A stretch of 64,000 nt of DNA from Streptomyces melanogenes (GTDB lineage Bacteria; Actinomycetota; Actinomycetes; Streptomycetales; Streptomycetaceae), in the NCBI RefSeq assembly GCF_014649795.1, contig NZ_BMTS01000001.1, positions 62,001 through 126,000 of the forward strand, read 5' to 3'. Below are positions 38,842 to 47,581 of this stretch, piece by piece. Both the position numbers and the translations under genes were made by a program. Each line of letters opens with the position of its first letter. Positions within the stretch are counted from its first letter, which is position 1. Below the pieces are notes generated by a model, which worked only from the letters and a program-made list of their open reading frames with translations, made no database searches and was not told where the DNA came from.

Positions 38842-41205
38842 TCAGCCGTCGAGCGCCTTCGCCAGATACGGGGCGGTGCGTCCGGCCCCCGCCGACGCGA
38901 CCTCGCGCGGCGGGCCCGCCGCCACGATCCTGCCGCCCTCGTCGCCGCCGCCGGGCCCGAGGTCGACCACCCAGTCGGCGCCCGCCACCACGCTCATGTC
39001 GTGCTCGACCACGACCACCGAGTGGCCCGCGTCGACCAGGCCGTGCAACTGGCGCAGCAGCACCTCGACATCGGCCGGGTGCAGCCCGGTCGTGGGCTCG
39101 TCCAGCAGGTAGAGGGTGTGGTCGCGCCGCACACGCTGAAGTTCCGACGCCAGCTTGATGCGCTGGGCCTCGCCGCCGGAGAGCTCGGTGGCGGGCTGGC
39201 CCAGCCGCAGATAGCCGAGGCCCACGTCGAGCAGTGCGGTCAGGCTGCGGGCGGCGGCCGGGGTGTCGGCGAAGAAGTCCGCCGCCGCCTCCACGGTCAG
39301 GTCGAGCACCTCGGCGATGGTGAGCCCCCGGTGGGTGACCTCCAGCGTCTCGGGGTTGTACCGGGCGCCGTGGCAGTCCGGGCAGGGCGCGTACGTACTG
39401 GGCAGGAACAGCAGCTCCACCGAGACGAACCCCTCGCCCTGGCAGGTCTCGCAGCGCCCGCCGGCCACGTTGAAGGAGAACCGGCCCGCCTTGTAGCCGC
39501 GCACCCGCGCCTCCTCGGTGGCGGTGAACAGCTTGCGTACGACGTCGAAGAGACCGGTGTAGGTGGCGAGGTTGGAGCGGGGCGTGCGGCCGATCGGTTT
39601 CTGATCGACCATCACCAACCGTCCCACGCCCGGGAGTTCGTCGGTGACCTCGCCGACCAGGGTGGACTTCCCGGAGCCCGAGACGCCGGTCACCGCCGTG
39701 AAGACGCCCAGCGGCAGGCGGGCGGTCAGACCCCGCAGATTGTGCCGGGTCACCGGCCCGACCTCCAGCCAACCGGACGGCTCGCGCACCTCGCGTACGG
39801 GCGCGGGCGCCGTGTCGAAGAGGAAGCGGCGGGTCTGCGACTCGGCCACCTCGGCCAGCTCGTGCGGCGGCCCGCTGTGCAGCACCTGCCCGCCGTGCAC
39901 ACCGGCGTGCGGACCCACGTCCACCAGCCAGTCGGCGTGCCGCACCACATCGAGGTGGTGCTCGACCACGAACACCGAGTTCCCGGCCGCCTTCAGCCGG
40001 TCGAGGACCGTGAGCAGGGCCTCCGTGTCGGCCGGGTGGAGCCCCGCCGACGGCTCGTCCAGGACGTACACCACGCCGAACAGCCCCGACCGCAGCTGGG
40101 TCGCGAGCCGCAGCCGCTGGAGCTCCCCGGCGGAGAGGGTGGGCGCGGTCCGGTCCAGGCTGAGGTAGCCGAGGCCGAGCTCGGTGACGGGGGCGATCCG
40201 GCTCAGCAGGTCGGCCGTCAGGACCTCGGCCGTGGGGCCGCCGTCGGCCGAACGCAGCACCTCGGCGAGGGAGCTGAGGGGGAGCGCGGCGAGCTCCGCG
40301 ATCGTGCGGCCCGCGAAGGTGACCGCCAGGGCCTCCGGCCGCAGCCGGCTGCCGCCGCAGACCGGGCAGTCGGCGCTGGTGAGGAACCGCTCGGCCTTCG
40401 TCCGCAGCGTGGGGCTCTTGCTCTCGGCGAACGTCTTCATCACATAGCGGTGGGCGCTCATGTACGTGCCCTGGTACGGGCGTTGGATGCGGTTCGCCTC
40501 GCGCACCGGGTGCACGGTGACCACCGGCTGCTCGTCCGTGAACAGGATCCACTCGCGGTCGGCCGGGTCGAGCTCGCGCCAGGGCCGGTCCACGTCGTAC
40601 CCGAGCGTGTCCAGGACATCGCGCAGGTTCTTGCCCTGCCAGGCGCCCGGCCAGGCGGCGATCGCGCCCTCGCGGATCGACAGCGACGGGTCGGGGACGA
40701 GGAGCTGCTCGCTGGTGCGGTGGACACGGCCCAGGCCGTGGCACTCGGGGCAGGCCCCGGCGGCCGTGTTGGGCGAGAAGGCGTCCGAGTCCAGGCGCGC
40801 GGCGCCCGCCGGGTAGCTGCCCGCGCGGGAGAACAGCATCCGCAGCGAGCTGGAGAGCGTGGTGACCGTGCCGACCGAGGAGCGCGAGGTCGGCGACGAG
40901 CGCCGCTGCTCCAGCGAGACGGCGGGCGGCAGCCCCGAGATCTCCGCGACCTTCGGCGCCCCCACCTGGTGGATCAGCCGCCGGGCGTAGGGCGCCACCG
41001 ACTCGAAGTAGCGCCGCTGGGCCTCCGCGTAGATCGTCCCGAAGGCCAGCGAGGACTTGCCCGACCCGGAGACCCCGGTGAAGACCGCCAGCGCGTCCCG
41101 GGGGATGTCCACGTCGACCCCGCGCAGATTGTGCTCGCGGGCGCCCCGCACCCGTACGTACGGGTCGTGGGCGCGGTCTTCGGTGGGTCCGGCGGGGCTT
41201 TGCAT
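38842..41205 (-). CDS. UvrA-like ABC ATPase (class III, DrrC-type)
   Basis: A 787-aa soluble protein with two ABC ATPase domains: Walker A TGVSGSGKSSLAFG (about residues 42-55) and TGVSGSGKSTLVG (about 490-502). UvrA-type zinc modules are CPECHGLG with CPVCGGSRLRPEAL, and CETCQGEGF with CPDCHGARY. The signatures are LSAGELQRLRLA (first; Ala for the usual Gly) and LSGGEAQRIKLA (second). It is about 150 residues shorter than housekeeping UvrA and lacks the UvrB-binding insert. Such proteins often confer resistance to DNA-binding drugs by clearing them from DNA. The start lies 9 bp after the stop of the LLM oxidoreductase gene. Confidence 0.93.
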   Translation of the reverse strand: MQSPAGPTEDRAHDPYVRVRGAREHNLRGVDVDIPRDALAVFTGVSGSGKSSLAFGTIYAEAQRRYFESVAPYARRLIHQVGAPKVAEISGLPPAVSLEQRRSSPTSRSSVGTVTTLSSSLRMLFSRAGSYPAGAARLDSDAFSPNTAAGACPECHGLGRVHRTSEQLLVPDPSLSIREGAIAAWPGAWQGKNLRDVLDTLGYDVDRPWRELDPADREWILFTDEQPVVTVHPVREANRIQRPYQGTYMSAHRYVMKTFAESKSPTLRTKAERFLTSADCPVCGGSRLRPEALAVTFAGRTIAELAALPLSSLAEVLRSADGGPTAEVLTADLLSRIAPVTELGLGYLSLDRTAPTLSAGELQRLRLATQLRSGLFGVVYVLDEPSAGLHPADTEALLTVLDRLKAAGNSVFVVEHHLDVVRHADWLVDVGPHAGVHGGQVLHSGPPHELAEVAESQTRRFLFDTAPAPVREVREPSGWLEVGPVTRHNLRGLTARLPLGVFTAVTGVSGSGKSTLVGEVTDELPGVGRLVMVDQKPIGRTPRSNLATYTGLFDVVRKLFTATEEARVRGYKAGRFSFNVAGGRCETCQGEGFVSVELLFLPSTYAPCPDCHGARYNPETLEVTHRGLTIAEVLDLTVEAAADFFADTPAAARSLTALLDVGLGYLRLGQPATELSGGEAQRIKLASELQRVRRDHTLYLLDEPTTGLHPADVEVLLRQLHGLVDAGHSVVVVEHDMSVVAGADWVVDLGPGGGDEGGRIVAAGPPREVASAGAGRTAPYLAKALDG

Positions 41206-41214
41206 ACCGGAATT

Positions 41215-42225
41215 CTAGGCGGGGCCGCCGATGAGGCCCGCGAGCCGCCGGTAGGAGTCCAGCATCGCGCCCCGGTCGTACGTACTGGTCGTGACCAGGT
41301 ACTCGTCGGCCGCGCTGCGCGACAGCAGCTTCTCCAGGGCGTCAGTGACCTCGTCCTCGGTGCCGTGGATCTGGCCGCGCCGGGCCTCCTCGAAGAGCGC
41401 GCGCTCGCGGTCGGTCATCGCCAGCGCGAGGATGTCCTCGGCGGGGGACAGCGGCGGGAACTCGCCCCGGGTGCGCGAGTACGCCGTCGACCAGGCCTCG
41501 GGCAGCAGGATGCGGCGGGCCTCCTCGGTGGTGTCCGCCACCGCGACCGTGCCGGAGACCACCACGTACGGGCGGTCGTTCCACGCGGACGGGCGGAACG
41601 CGTCGCGGTAGTCGTCGATGGCACGCAGCATCGTGTCCTCGCCGCGCACATTGGCGATGACCAGGGCGAGACCCGCCTCGGCGGCGAGGCGGGCGCCCTG
41701 CCCGGTGGCGAGGACGAAGGCGGGCACCCGCAGGCCCTCGGCGGGGCGGGCGTGCACCTGGGGGTGGGCCGTCTGCGTACCGTCGAAGTAGCCGAGGAGC
41801 TCGGTCAGCCGGCCCGCGAAGTCGTCGGCGTCCTGCTTGTCGCGGCCCAGCGCCCGGCGGATCCCGTCGGTGAACCCGACCGAGCGGCCCAGGCCCATGT
41901 CGATGCGGCCGGGGAAGAGGGATTCAAGCACCCCGAACTGCTCGGCCACCACCAGCGGTTGGTGGTTGGGGAGCATCACCCCGCCGGTGCCGACCCGGAT
42001 CGTGGAGGTGGCGGCGGCGACGGCCGCGGCGAGCACGGTCGGGGCGGAGCCCGCGACGCCCGGCACGCTGTGGTGCTCCGAGACCCAGAAACGGTGGTAG
42101 CCCAGCCGCTCGGCCTCCTGCGCGAAGGCCACGGTGTCCCGCAGCGCCCGCGGGCCGTCGTGTCCCGCGCGGATGCGGGAGCGGTCCAGGACGGAGAAGC
42201 GCGTCGACGCGATCACTGAGCTCAC
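41215..42225 (-). CDS. LLM-class flavin-dependent oxidoreductase
   Basis: A 336-aa luciferase-like monooxygenase-fold protein from GTG 42225 (GAAGG upstream; the frame is open to 42294). TIM-barrel motifs: FAQEAERLGYHRFWVSEHHS (core YHRFWVSEHH, about residues 37-46), IRVGTGGVMLPNHQPLVVAEQFG and RIDMGLGRSVG. It belongs to the group annotated as MsnO8/alkane-sulfonate-like LLM enzymes and uses FMNH2 or F420. The substrate is unknown. It is cotranscribed with the uvrA-like gene, consistent with a drug- or toxin-response pair, though this is inference. Confidence 0.9.
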   Translation of the reverse strand: MSSVIASTRFSVLDRSRIRAGHDGPRALRDTVAFAQEAERLGYHRFWVSEHHSVPGVAGSAPTVLAAAVAAATSTIRVGTGGVMLPNHQPLVVAEQFGVLESLFPGRIDMGLGRSVGFTDGIRRALGRDKQDADDFAGRLTELLGYFDGTQTAHPQVHARPAEGLRVPAFVLATGQGARLAAEAGLALVIANVRGEDTMLRAIDDYRDAFRPSAWNDRPYVVVSGTVAVADTTEEARRILLPEAWSTAYSRTRGEFPPLSPAEDILALAMTDRERALFEEARRGQIHGTEDEVTDALEKLLSRSAADEYLVTTSTYDRGAMLDSYRRLAGLIGGPA

Positions 42226-42272
42226 ACAACCTTCAACGTCTGTGCCGCGCCAGGATTCCCTAGGGTGGACGC

Positions 42273-42761
42273 ATGACCGAGAACAGCAGGCCACTGGCCG
42301 TATTCGATCTCGACGGCACGCTCGCGGACAGCGGCCACCGCCAGCACTTCCTGGAGGGCGCGAAACGGGACTGGACGGCGTTCTTCGCCGCCGCCCCGGC
42401 CGATCCGCCGCTGGCGGAGGGCGTCGCGCTGTGCCTGAAGGCCGCCGAGGAGTGCGAGGTCGTCTACCTCACCGGCCGCCCCGAGCGCTGCCGCCGGGAC
42501 ACCCGCGCGTGGCTGGCCGAGCAGGGCCTGCCCGACGGGACGCTCCACATGCGGCCCGACGCCGACCGCAGGCCCGCCCGGACCACCAAGCTGGAGCTGC
42601 TTCGCCGGCTCGGCGCCGGGCGCGAGGTGCGGATGCTGGTGGACGACGACGAGCTGGTGTGCGACGCCGCCGAACGGGCGGGGTTCCGGGTCGTACGAGC
42701 GCGCTGGGCTGCCCCGTCCGAGGCGCTCAAGGACGCGCAGGAGCGCGAGGGCAGGACCTGA
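42273..42761 (+). CDS. HAD-like phosphatase (polynucleotide 3'-phosphatase-type)
   Basis: A 162-aa single HAD domain. Motif I is FDLDGTLAD (about residues 11-19), motif II is VVYLTGRPER (about 63-72), and motif III/IV is KLELLRR... with LVDDDELVCDAAE (about 121-133). The small size and GRPxxxR motif resemble the phosphatase half of T4 polynucleotide kinase. It would hydrolyse a phosphate ester of nucleic acid or nucleotide. It is divergent from the LLM gene with a 47-bp gap. Confidence 0.85.
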   Translation: MTENSRPLAVFDLDGTLADSGHRQHFLEGAKRDWTAFFAAAPADPPLAEGVALCLKAAEECEVVYLTGRPERCRRDTRAWLAEQGLPDGTLHMRPDADRRPARTTKLELLRRLGAGREVRMLVDDDELVCDAAERAGFRVVRARWAAPSEALKDAQEREGRT

Positions 42762-42765
42762 GCGG

Positions 42766-42781
42766 CGGGCCGGACGGCCCG
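42766..42781. terminator. Short hairpin between HAD gene and dodecin
   Basis: A 7-bp stem CGGGCCG/CGGCCCG with a minimal loop lies between convergent stops at 42761 and 42782. It is stable but short; the terminator role is plausible from position. Confidence 0.5.
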
Positions 42782-43003
42782 TCACACCTCCTGGTCGTCG
42801 TCCAGCCGGAAGCCGACCTTCAGACCCACCTGGTAATGCTCGATCCGCCCGTCGGCGATCTGGCCGCGCACCTGGGTGACCTCGAACCAGTCGAGGTTGC
42901 GCAGGGTCTGCGACGCGCGGGCGACGCCGTTGCGGATGGCCTGGTCGACGCCCTCGGGGGAGGTGCCGACGATCTCGGTGACGCGGTACGTGTGGTTGGA
43001 CAT
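42782..43003 (-). CDS. Dodecin
   Basis: A 73-aa small flavin-binding protein that forms a hollow dodecamer storing FMN, riboflavin or CoA. The sequence shows the family layout: YRVTEIVGTSPEGVDQAI (core TEIVGTSPEG), ASQTLRNLDWFEV with the flavin-stacking Trp, and HYQVGLKVGFRLDD. The ATG at 43003 is fixed by the family N-terminus; GAGGAG lies 11-12 bases upstream. Confidence 0.93.
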   Translation of the reverse strand: MSNHTYRVTEIVGTSPEGVDQAIRNGVARASQTLRNLDWFEVTQVRGQIADGRIEHYQVGLKVGFRLDDDQEV

Positions 43004-43131
43004 GGAGGTGCACTCCTCTTCGTCGCGTCCCTCCACCGTGCCCCACCTCGCGCCGCTTCGCGAGGCGTCGGCCGGGGCGCGGGTGCCGGGCCGGATGCGG
43101 CCTCGGTTCCGTAACGGGGCTTGACCGGTCC

Positions 43132-43147
43132 ATTGGTACAGACCAAA
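43132..43147. promoter_or_regulatory. DasR-like (dre) site upstream of sugar-binding lipoprotein
   Basis: ATTGGTACAGACCAAA contains the inverted repeat TTGGT-N4-ACCAA and matches the core TGGTnnAGACCA of the DasR responsive element known from N-acetylglucosamine/chitin genes (11 of 16 positions by eye against ACTGGTCTAGACCACT). TTGACC at 43121-43126 could be a -35 element. The site is 110 bp before the lipoprotein start. Confidence 0.55.
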
Positions 43148-43256
43148 ATCGGCCGCACCCGAACTAGCCAACAGCTGCTTTCCCCCAGAAGAGCCGTCTG
43201 CGCTTTCCCCACGTCGGGTCATGACTGCCCGTGCCATGACGCAGAAGGTGACCTCC

Positions 43257-44510
43257 GTGAAGAACCGCTTCCTCCATGCCCCCGTCGTGCTCGTCACGGC
43301 CCTAGCACTCGGCGGCTGCGGCGCGCTGCCGGGCATGGGCGGGGACTCCACCACCAAAGTCACCGTGTGGCTGATGAAGGACAGCGCCTCCGACGAGTTC
43401 GTCAAGCGGTTCACCGACGAGTTCGAGAAGGAGCACAGGTCGGTCAAGCTGGACGTACGCATCCAGGAGTGGACCGGCATCGGCCAGAAGGTGACCGCCG
43501 CCCTCAAGACCGGTGAGGCGCCCGACGTCATCGAGGTCGGCAACACCCAGGTCTCCCAGTACGCGGCGAGCGGCGGGCTGCTCGACCTCACCCTGGAGTC
43601 GCTGCGCGACTGGGGCAGCAAGGACTGGCTGCCGGGCCTCGCCGAACCCGGCAAGGTCGACGGGGTGCAGTACGGCATCCCCTGGTACGCGGCGAACCGC
43701 GTCGTCATCTACAACAAGGACCTGTTCGACGCGGCGGGCATCACCAAGACCCCGAAGACCCGCGCCGAGTGGCTGACCGACACCGGCAAGCTGAACACCG
43801 GCGCCCAGCAGGGCATCTACCTCGCCGGACAGGACTGGTACACGCTCGCCGGGTTCGTCTGGGACGAGGGCGGCGAGCTCGCCCAGGAGAGCGCCGGGGA
43901 GTGGACCGGCACCCTCGCCACGCCCGCCGCGCTGCGCGGCATGGACTTCTACCGCCAGCTCCAGGCGCTCGGCGCGGGCCCCAAGAACGCCGACGAGGCC
44001 ACGCCCCCGCAGGCCGAGGTCTTCGCCAAGGGCAAGGTCGCCCAGATCATCGCGGTCCCGGGCACCGCCAAGGCCATCCAGAAGGCCAACCCCGCGCTCG
44101 CCGACAAGCTCGGCTACTTCCCCATCCCCGGCAAGAGCGCGGCCAGGCCGGGCGCGGTGTTCACCGGCGGCTCGGACCTCATCGTGCCCAAGCGGTCCGT
44201 GCACCACACCGAGGCCGTGGAGGTGATCAAGGCGCTGGCCGGGGAGAAGTGGCAGCAGGACCTCGCCGCCACCATGAGCTACGTACCGAACAAGCCCGCG
44301 CTCGCGGCCGCCGTGGAGAACCAGGCGGGCACGGCCGCGATGGCGCAGGGCGCGGCCCGGGGCCGGGCCACGCCCAACTCGCCCCAGTGGGCCGCCGTCG
44401 AGGCCGACAACCCGATCAAGCCGTACATGACCGCCGTCCTCACGGGCGCGGACCCGAAGACGGCGGCCAGGACGGCGTCCTCGCGGATCAGCGCGCTGCT
44501 GTTCCCCTGA
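43257..44510 (+). CDS. Orphan ABC-type sugar-binding lipoprotein
   Basis: A 417-aa family-1 extracellular solute-binding protein from GTG 43257 (AGAAGGTGA upstream; ATG 43221 in frame is less likely). Lipobox LALGGC-G (Cys about residue 20). The mature part starts with KVTVWLMKDS and contains GEAPDVIEVGNTQVSQYAASG, YGIPWYAANRVVIYNKDLF and FTGGSDLIVPK, typical of oligosaccharide binders such as chitobiose or maltodextrin types. No permease or ATPase genes follow, so it must work with components elsewhere. The dre-like site upstream suggests an amino-sugar ligand. It overlaps convergent egtD by 23 bp. Confidence 0.9.
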   Translation: MKNRFLHAPVVLVTALALGGCGALPGMGGDSTTKVTVWLMKDSASDEFVKRFTDEFEKEHRSVKLDVRIQEWTGIGQKVTAALKTGEAPDVIEVGNTQVSQYAASGGLLDLTLESLRDWGSKDWLPGLAEPGKVDGVQYGIPWYAANRVVIYNKDLFDAAGITKTPKTRAEWLTDTGKLNTGAQQGIYLAGQDWYTLAGFVWDEGGELAQESAGEWTGTLATPAALRGMDFYRQLQALGAGPKNADEATPPQAEVFAKGKVAQIIAVPGTAKAIQKANPALADKLGYFPIPGKSAARPGAVFTGGSDLIVPKRSVHHTEAVEVIKALAGEKWQQDLAATMSYVPNKPALAAAVENQAGTAAMAQGAARGRATPNSPQWAAVEADNPIKPYMTAVLTGADPKTAARTASSRISALLFP

Positions 44511-45498
44511 CCGGGTCGTCGCCAGCCGCGCCCGCCGTCGCCAGCGACAGCGCGAACCGGCCGCCGGCGTCGGTCCACCAGTGGGTGGCCGTCAGCCCGG
44601 CGGCCGCCAGCTCGGCCCGCACGCCCTCGCGGCGGAACTTCGCCGAGATCTCGGTCCGCAGCTCCTCGCCCTCCTCGAAGCGGACGACGAGGTCCAGCTC
44701 GGGGATCTTCACGGTGAGGTCGGCGCGGGCCCGCAGCCGCATCTCGATCCACTCGTTCTCGGCGTCCCAGCGCGCCACGTGCGCGAAGTCGTCGAGGTCG
44801 AAGTCGGCGCCGAGCTCGCGGTCGATGACGGCGAGCACGTTCTTGTTGAACTCGGCCGTCACCCCCTGGTCGTCGTCGTACGCTCGCACCAGGACCGACT
44901 CCTCCTTCACCAGGTCGGTGCCGAGCAGGAAGCTGTCGCCGGGCTCCATCATCGCGGCGACCGAGGCCAGGAACTCCGCGCGCTCGGCGGGCAGCAGATT
45001 GCCGATGGTGCCGCCGAGGAAGACCACCAGGCGCGGGCCCGGCGTGGCGGGCAGGGCGAGCGGCCGGGTGAAGTCGGCGATCAGCGCGTGCACGTCGAGC
45101 TTCGGCCGCTCCTCGATCAGCGCCTTGGCCGCCCCGGTCAGGGCGCTCTCGCTGACGTCCACCGGGATGTACGTGAGCGGGTCCGGCAGCGCGTCGAGCA
45201 GCAGCCGGGTCTTCTCCGAGGAGCCCGAGCCCAGCTCCACCAGGGTGCGGGCGCCGGAGGCGGCCGCGATCTCGGCGGCCCGACGGTGGAGGATCTCCCG
45301 CTCGGCGCGCGTGGGGTAGTAGTCGTCGAGCCGGGTGATCTCCTCGAACAGCTCGCTGCCCCGGGCGTCGTAGAACCACTTGGGCGGCAGGGTCTTGGGC
45401 GTACCGGTCAGCCCGTGCAGCACGTCGGCGCGCAGCGCGGCCCCGGTGGCGTCCTCGGGCAGGGTGCGGGTCAGCTGGAACGGGTGGGACTCGTGCAC
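44488..45498 (-). CDS. egtD: L-histidine N-alpha-methyltransferase (EgtD)
   Basis: A 336-aa enzyme that trimethylates histidine to hercynine, the first committed step of ergothioneine synthesis. Start GTG 45498, with AAGGAG 8 bases upstream. Visible motifs: PPKWFYDARGSELFEEIT (core KWFYDARGSELF, about residues 40-51), YYPTRAEREIL, SAM-binding LVELGSGSSEKT (about 86-97), VFLGGTIGNLLP and FNKNVLAVIDRELGADF. The N-terminal 28 bp overlap egtC, and the C-terminus overlaps the convergent lipoprotein gene. It is the last gene of the egtABCD operon. Confidence 0.96.
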   Translation of the reverse strand: MHESHPFQLTRTLPEDATGAALRADVLHGLTGTPKTLPPKWFYDARGSELFEEITRLDDYYPTRAEREILHRRAAEIAAASGARTLVELGSGSSEKTRLLLDALPDPLTYIPVDVSESALTGAAKALIEERPKLDVHALIADFTRPLALPATPGPRLVVFLGGTIGNLLPAERAEFLASVAAMMEPGDSFLLGTDLVKEESVLVRAYDDDQGVTAEFNKNVLAVIDRELGADFDLDDFAHVARWDAENEWIEMRLRARADLTVKIPELDLVVRFEEGEELRTEISAKFRREGVRAELAAAGLTATHWWTDAGGRFALSLATAGAAGDDPVRGTAAR

Positions 45499-46250
45499 GA
45501 GGAAGGCTCCTTGAGGGGGGTCAGTACGAGGTCGGTACGGGTCGCGGACAGCAGGGTGCGGTCGGGGACCTCGTGCCAGTGCGGATCGTCGTCGTAGGGC
45601 TCCGAGGCGACGACCGTGCGGTCGCCCGGCCGGGCCAGGTACCAGAGGGTGTCGCCCCAGGCCGTGGCGGCGATCGTCTCGCCGTCCATGACCAGCAGGT
45701 TCAGCCGCGAGCCGGGTGCGGCCTCGGCGACCTCGACCACCGTCTCGGCCAGCGCCCGGCCCAGCTCGTCGCCCGCCCGCAGGCGGTGCAGCAGCAGGGC
45801 CCACACCAGCGCGGAGTCGCAGCGCGCCTCCAGGCGCAGCAGTTCCTCCGCGGGCAGGGTCGCGGCCAGCGGGGCGAGCGAGCCGGGCCAGCCCTTGACG
45901 GCCCCGTTGTGGCTGAACAGCCAGTTCCCGGCGGCGAAGGGCGCGGCCGCGGCCTCGCCGTCCGCGCCGGGTTCGGTGGCGTCCCGGACCGCCGCGAGCA
46001 GCGCGCCGGTGCGCACCACCCGGGCCAGGTCCGCGAACGACGGGTCGGCCCAGATCGGCCCCGGGCGGCGATAGCGGCCCGGCACCGGGTCGCCGTCCGC
46101 GTACCAGCCCACCCCGAAGCCGTCGGCGTTGACCGTCCCGTACCGCTGGCGACGGGGCGCCCACGACTGCCGGTACAGCGCGTGCGGCGGGCTCACGAGC
46201 AGCTCACCCAGCGCCAACGGCTTGCCCAGAAAGGCGATGTGACGGCACAT
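45471..46250 (-). CDS. egtC: Gamma-glutamyl-hercynylcysteine S-oxide amidohydrolase (EgtC)
   Basis: A 259-aa class II glutamine-amidotransferase-fold hydrolase that removes the glutamate from gamma-glutamyl-hercynylcysteine sulfoxide. The protein starts MCRHIAFLG, so Cys2 is the N-terminal nucleophile after Met removal. NADGFGVGWY and WLFSHNGAVKGW are the family's active-site loops. Its ATG shares one base with the egtB stop (TGATG) and its end overlaps egtD, so all are translationally coupled. Confidence 0.95.
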   Translation of the reverse strand: MCRHIAFLGKPLALGELLVSPPHALYRQSWAPRRQRYGTVNADGFGVGWYADGDPVPGRYRRPGPIWADPSFADLARVVRTGALLAAVRDATEPGADGEAAAAPFAAGNWLFSHNGAVKGWPGSLAPLAATLPAEELLRLEARCDSALVWALLLHRLRAGDELGRALAETVVEVAEAAPGSRLNLLVMDGETIAATAWGDTLWYLARPGDRTVVASEPYDDDPHWHEVPDRTLLSATRTDLVLTPLKEPSSCTSPTRSS

Positions 46251-47581
46251 CAGGCATCCCTCGCGGTCCGGAACCCGGCGAAGATCTGCCGCCGCACCGG
46301 AAGGTCCCAGTTGCGGAAGGTGCCCCGGCAGGCCACCTGGTCCACGGCGAAGGAGCCGCCGCGCAGCACCTTGTGGTCGGGCCCGAAGAACACCTCCGAG
46401 TACTCCCGGTAGGGGAACGCCACGAAGCCCGGGTAGGGCATGAAGTCGCTGGACGTCCACTCCCACACGTCACCGATCAGCTGCCGCACCCCCAGCGGGG
46501 ACGCGCCCGCCGGATAGGCCCCGGCGGGGGCCGGGCGCAGATGGCGCTGGCCCAGGTTGGCGTGTTCGGAGGTGGGGTCGGCGTCGCCCCACGGGTAGCG
46601 GTGGGAGCGGCCGGTGGCCGGGTCGTGCCGGGCCGCCTTCTCCCACTCCTCCTCGGTGGGCAGCCGCCGCCCGGCCCAGCGGGCGTACGCGTCCGCCTCG
46701 TACCAGCTCACGTGGAGCACCGGCTCGTCCAGCGGTACGGGCTCGGTCACCCCGAAGCGGCGGCGCAGCCACTGGCCGCCCTCGCGGCGCCAGAACAGCG
46801 GGGCCGTCAGCTCGTGCCGGCGGACCATCGCCCAGCCCTTCGGCTTCCACCAGCGCTCGTCGGTGTAGCCGCCGTCCTCGATGAACCGCAGATACGCGCC
46901 GCAGGTCACCGGGGTGGTGTCGAGGTGGAACGCCGGGACGATCCGGTGGTGGGCGGGGCGTTCGTTGTCCAGGGCCCACGGCTCGGCCGAGGTGCCCATG
47001 GTGAACGGGCCGCCGGGTATGAGGACTTCGGCGGGCATTTCCGCGGTGGAGCCCTTCGGCGGCTCGGGGGCGGCGAGCGCGGCCGGGCCCTTGCGGAGCT
47101 GATGGGTGATCAGCATCGTCTCGTCGTGCTGCTGTTCGTGCTGGGCGATCATCCCGAAGGCGAAGCCCGCGTCGACGAGGCGGGGGCCGCCCTCCAGCGG
47201 GGTGCTCTCCAGGACGTCGAGCGCCCGGCCGCGCACTTCGGCGGCGTACCGGCGCGCCTCGGCGGGCGAGAGCAGCGGCAGCGAGGGGCGGGACGCTCGG
47301 GGGTGCTCGAAGGCGTCGTACAGCGAGTCGATCTCCGGGCGCATCGCGTCCCGCCCGGCGACGGCCCGCAGCAGCCACTGCTCCTCCTGGTTGCCGATGT
47401 GCGCCAGGTCCCAGACCAGCGGCGACATCAGCGGGGAGTGCTGGGCGGTGAGGTCGTGGTCGTCGACGCAGGAGGTGAGGGTGGCGGTGCGCGCCCGCGC
47501 GGCGGTGAGAGCGTCCAGGGCGCGCCGGCGCAGCGCCTCCGGGTCGGTGGGGGCCGCTCCGGTCGGTTCGGGGCCGGTCAT
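46250..47581 (-). CDS. egtB: Ergothioneine sulfoxide synthase (EgtB)
   Basis: A 443-aa non-haem iron enzyme that joins hercynine to gamma-glutamylcysteine with O2 to give the sulfoxide. The N-terminal DinB-like half contains one iron His in VWDLAHIGNQEEQWL and the HxxxHxE pair in AQHEQQHDETML. The C-terminal half is a formylglycine-generating-enzyme (C-type lectin) fold with GGPFTMGTS, RLPTEEEWEKAA, GDVWEWTSS and RGGSF. The use of gamma-Glu-Cys (mycobacterial-type pathway) is implied by the neighbouring egtA and egtC. It overlaps egtA by 4 bp (ATGA). Confidence 0.96.
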   Translation of the reverse strand: MTGPEPTGAAPTDPEALRRRALDALTAARARTATLTSCVDDHDLTAQHSPLMSPLVWDLAHIGNQEEQWLLRAVAGRDAMRPEIDSLYDAFEHPRASRPSLPLLSPAEARRYAAEVRGRALDVLESTPLEGGPRLVDAGFAFGMIAQHEQQHDETMLITHQLRKGPAALAAPEPPKGSTAEMPAEVLIPGGPFTMGTSAEPWALDNERPAHHRIVPAFHLDTTPVTCGAYLRFIEDGGYTDERWWKPKGWAMVRRHELTAPLFWRREGGQWLRRRFGVTEPVPLDEPVLHVSWYEADAYARWAGRRLPTEEEWEKAARHDPATGRSHRYPWGDADPTSEHANLGQRHLRPAPAGAYPAGASPLGVRQLIGDVWEWTSSDFMPYPGFVAFPYREYSEVFFGPDHKVLRGGSFAVDQVACRGTFRNWDLPVRRQIFAGFRTARDA

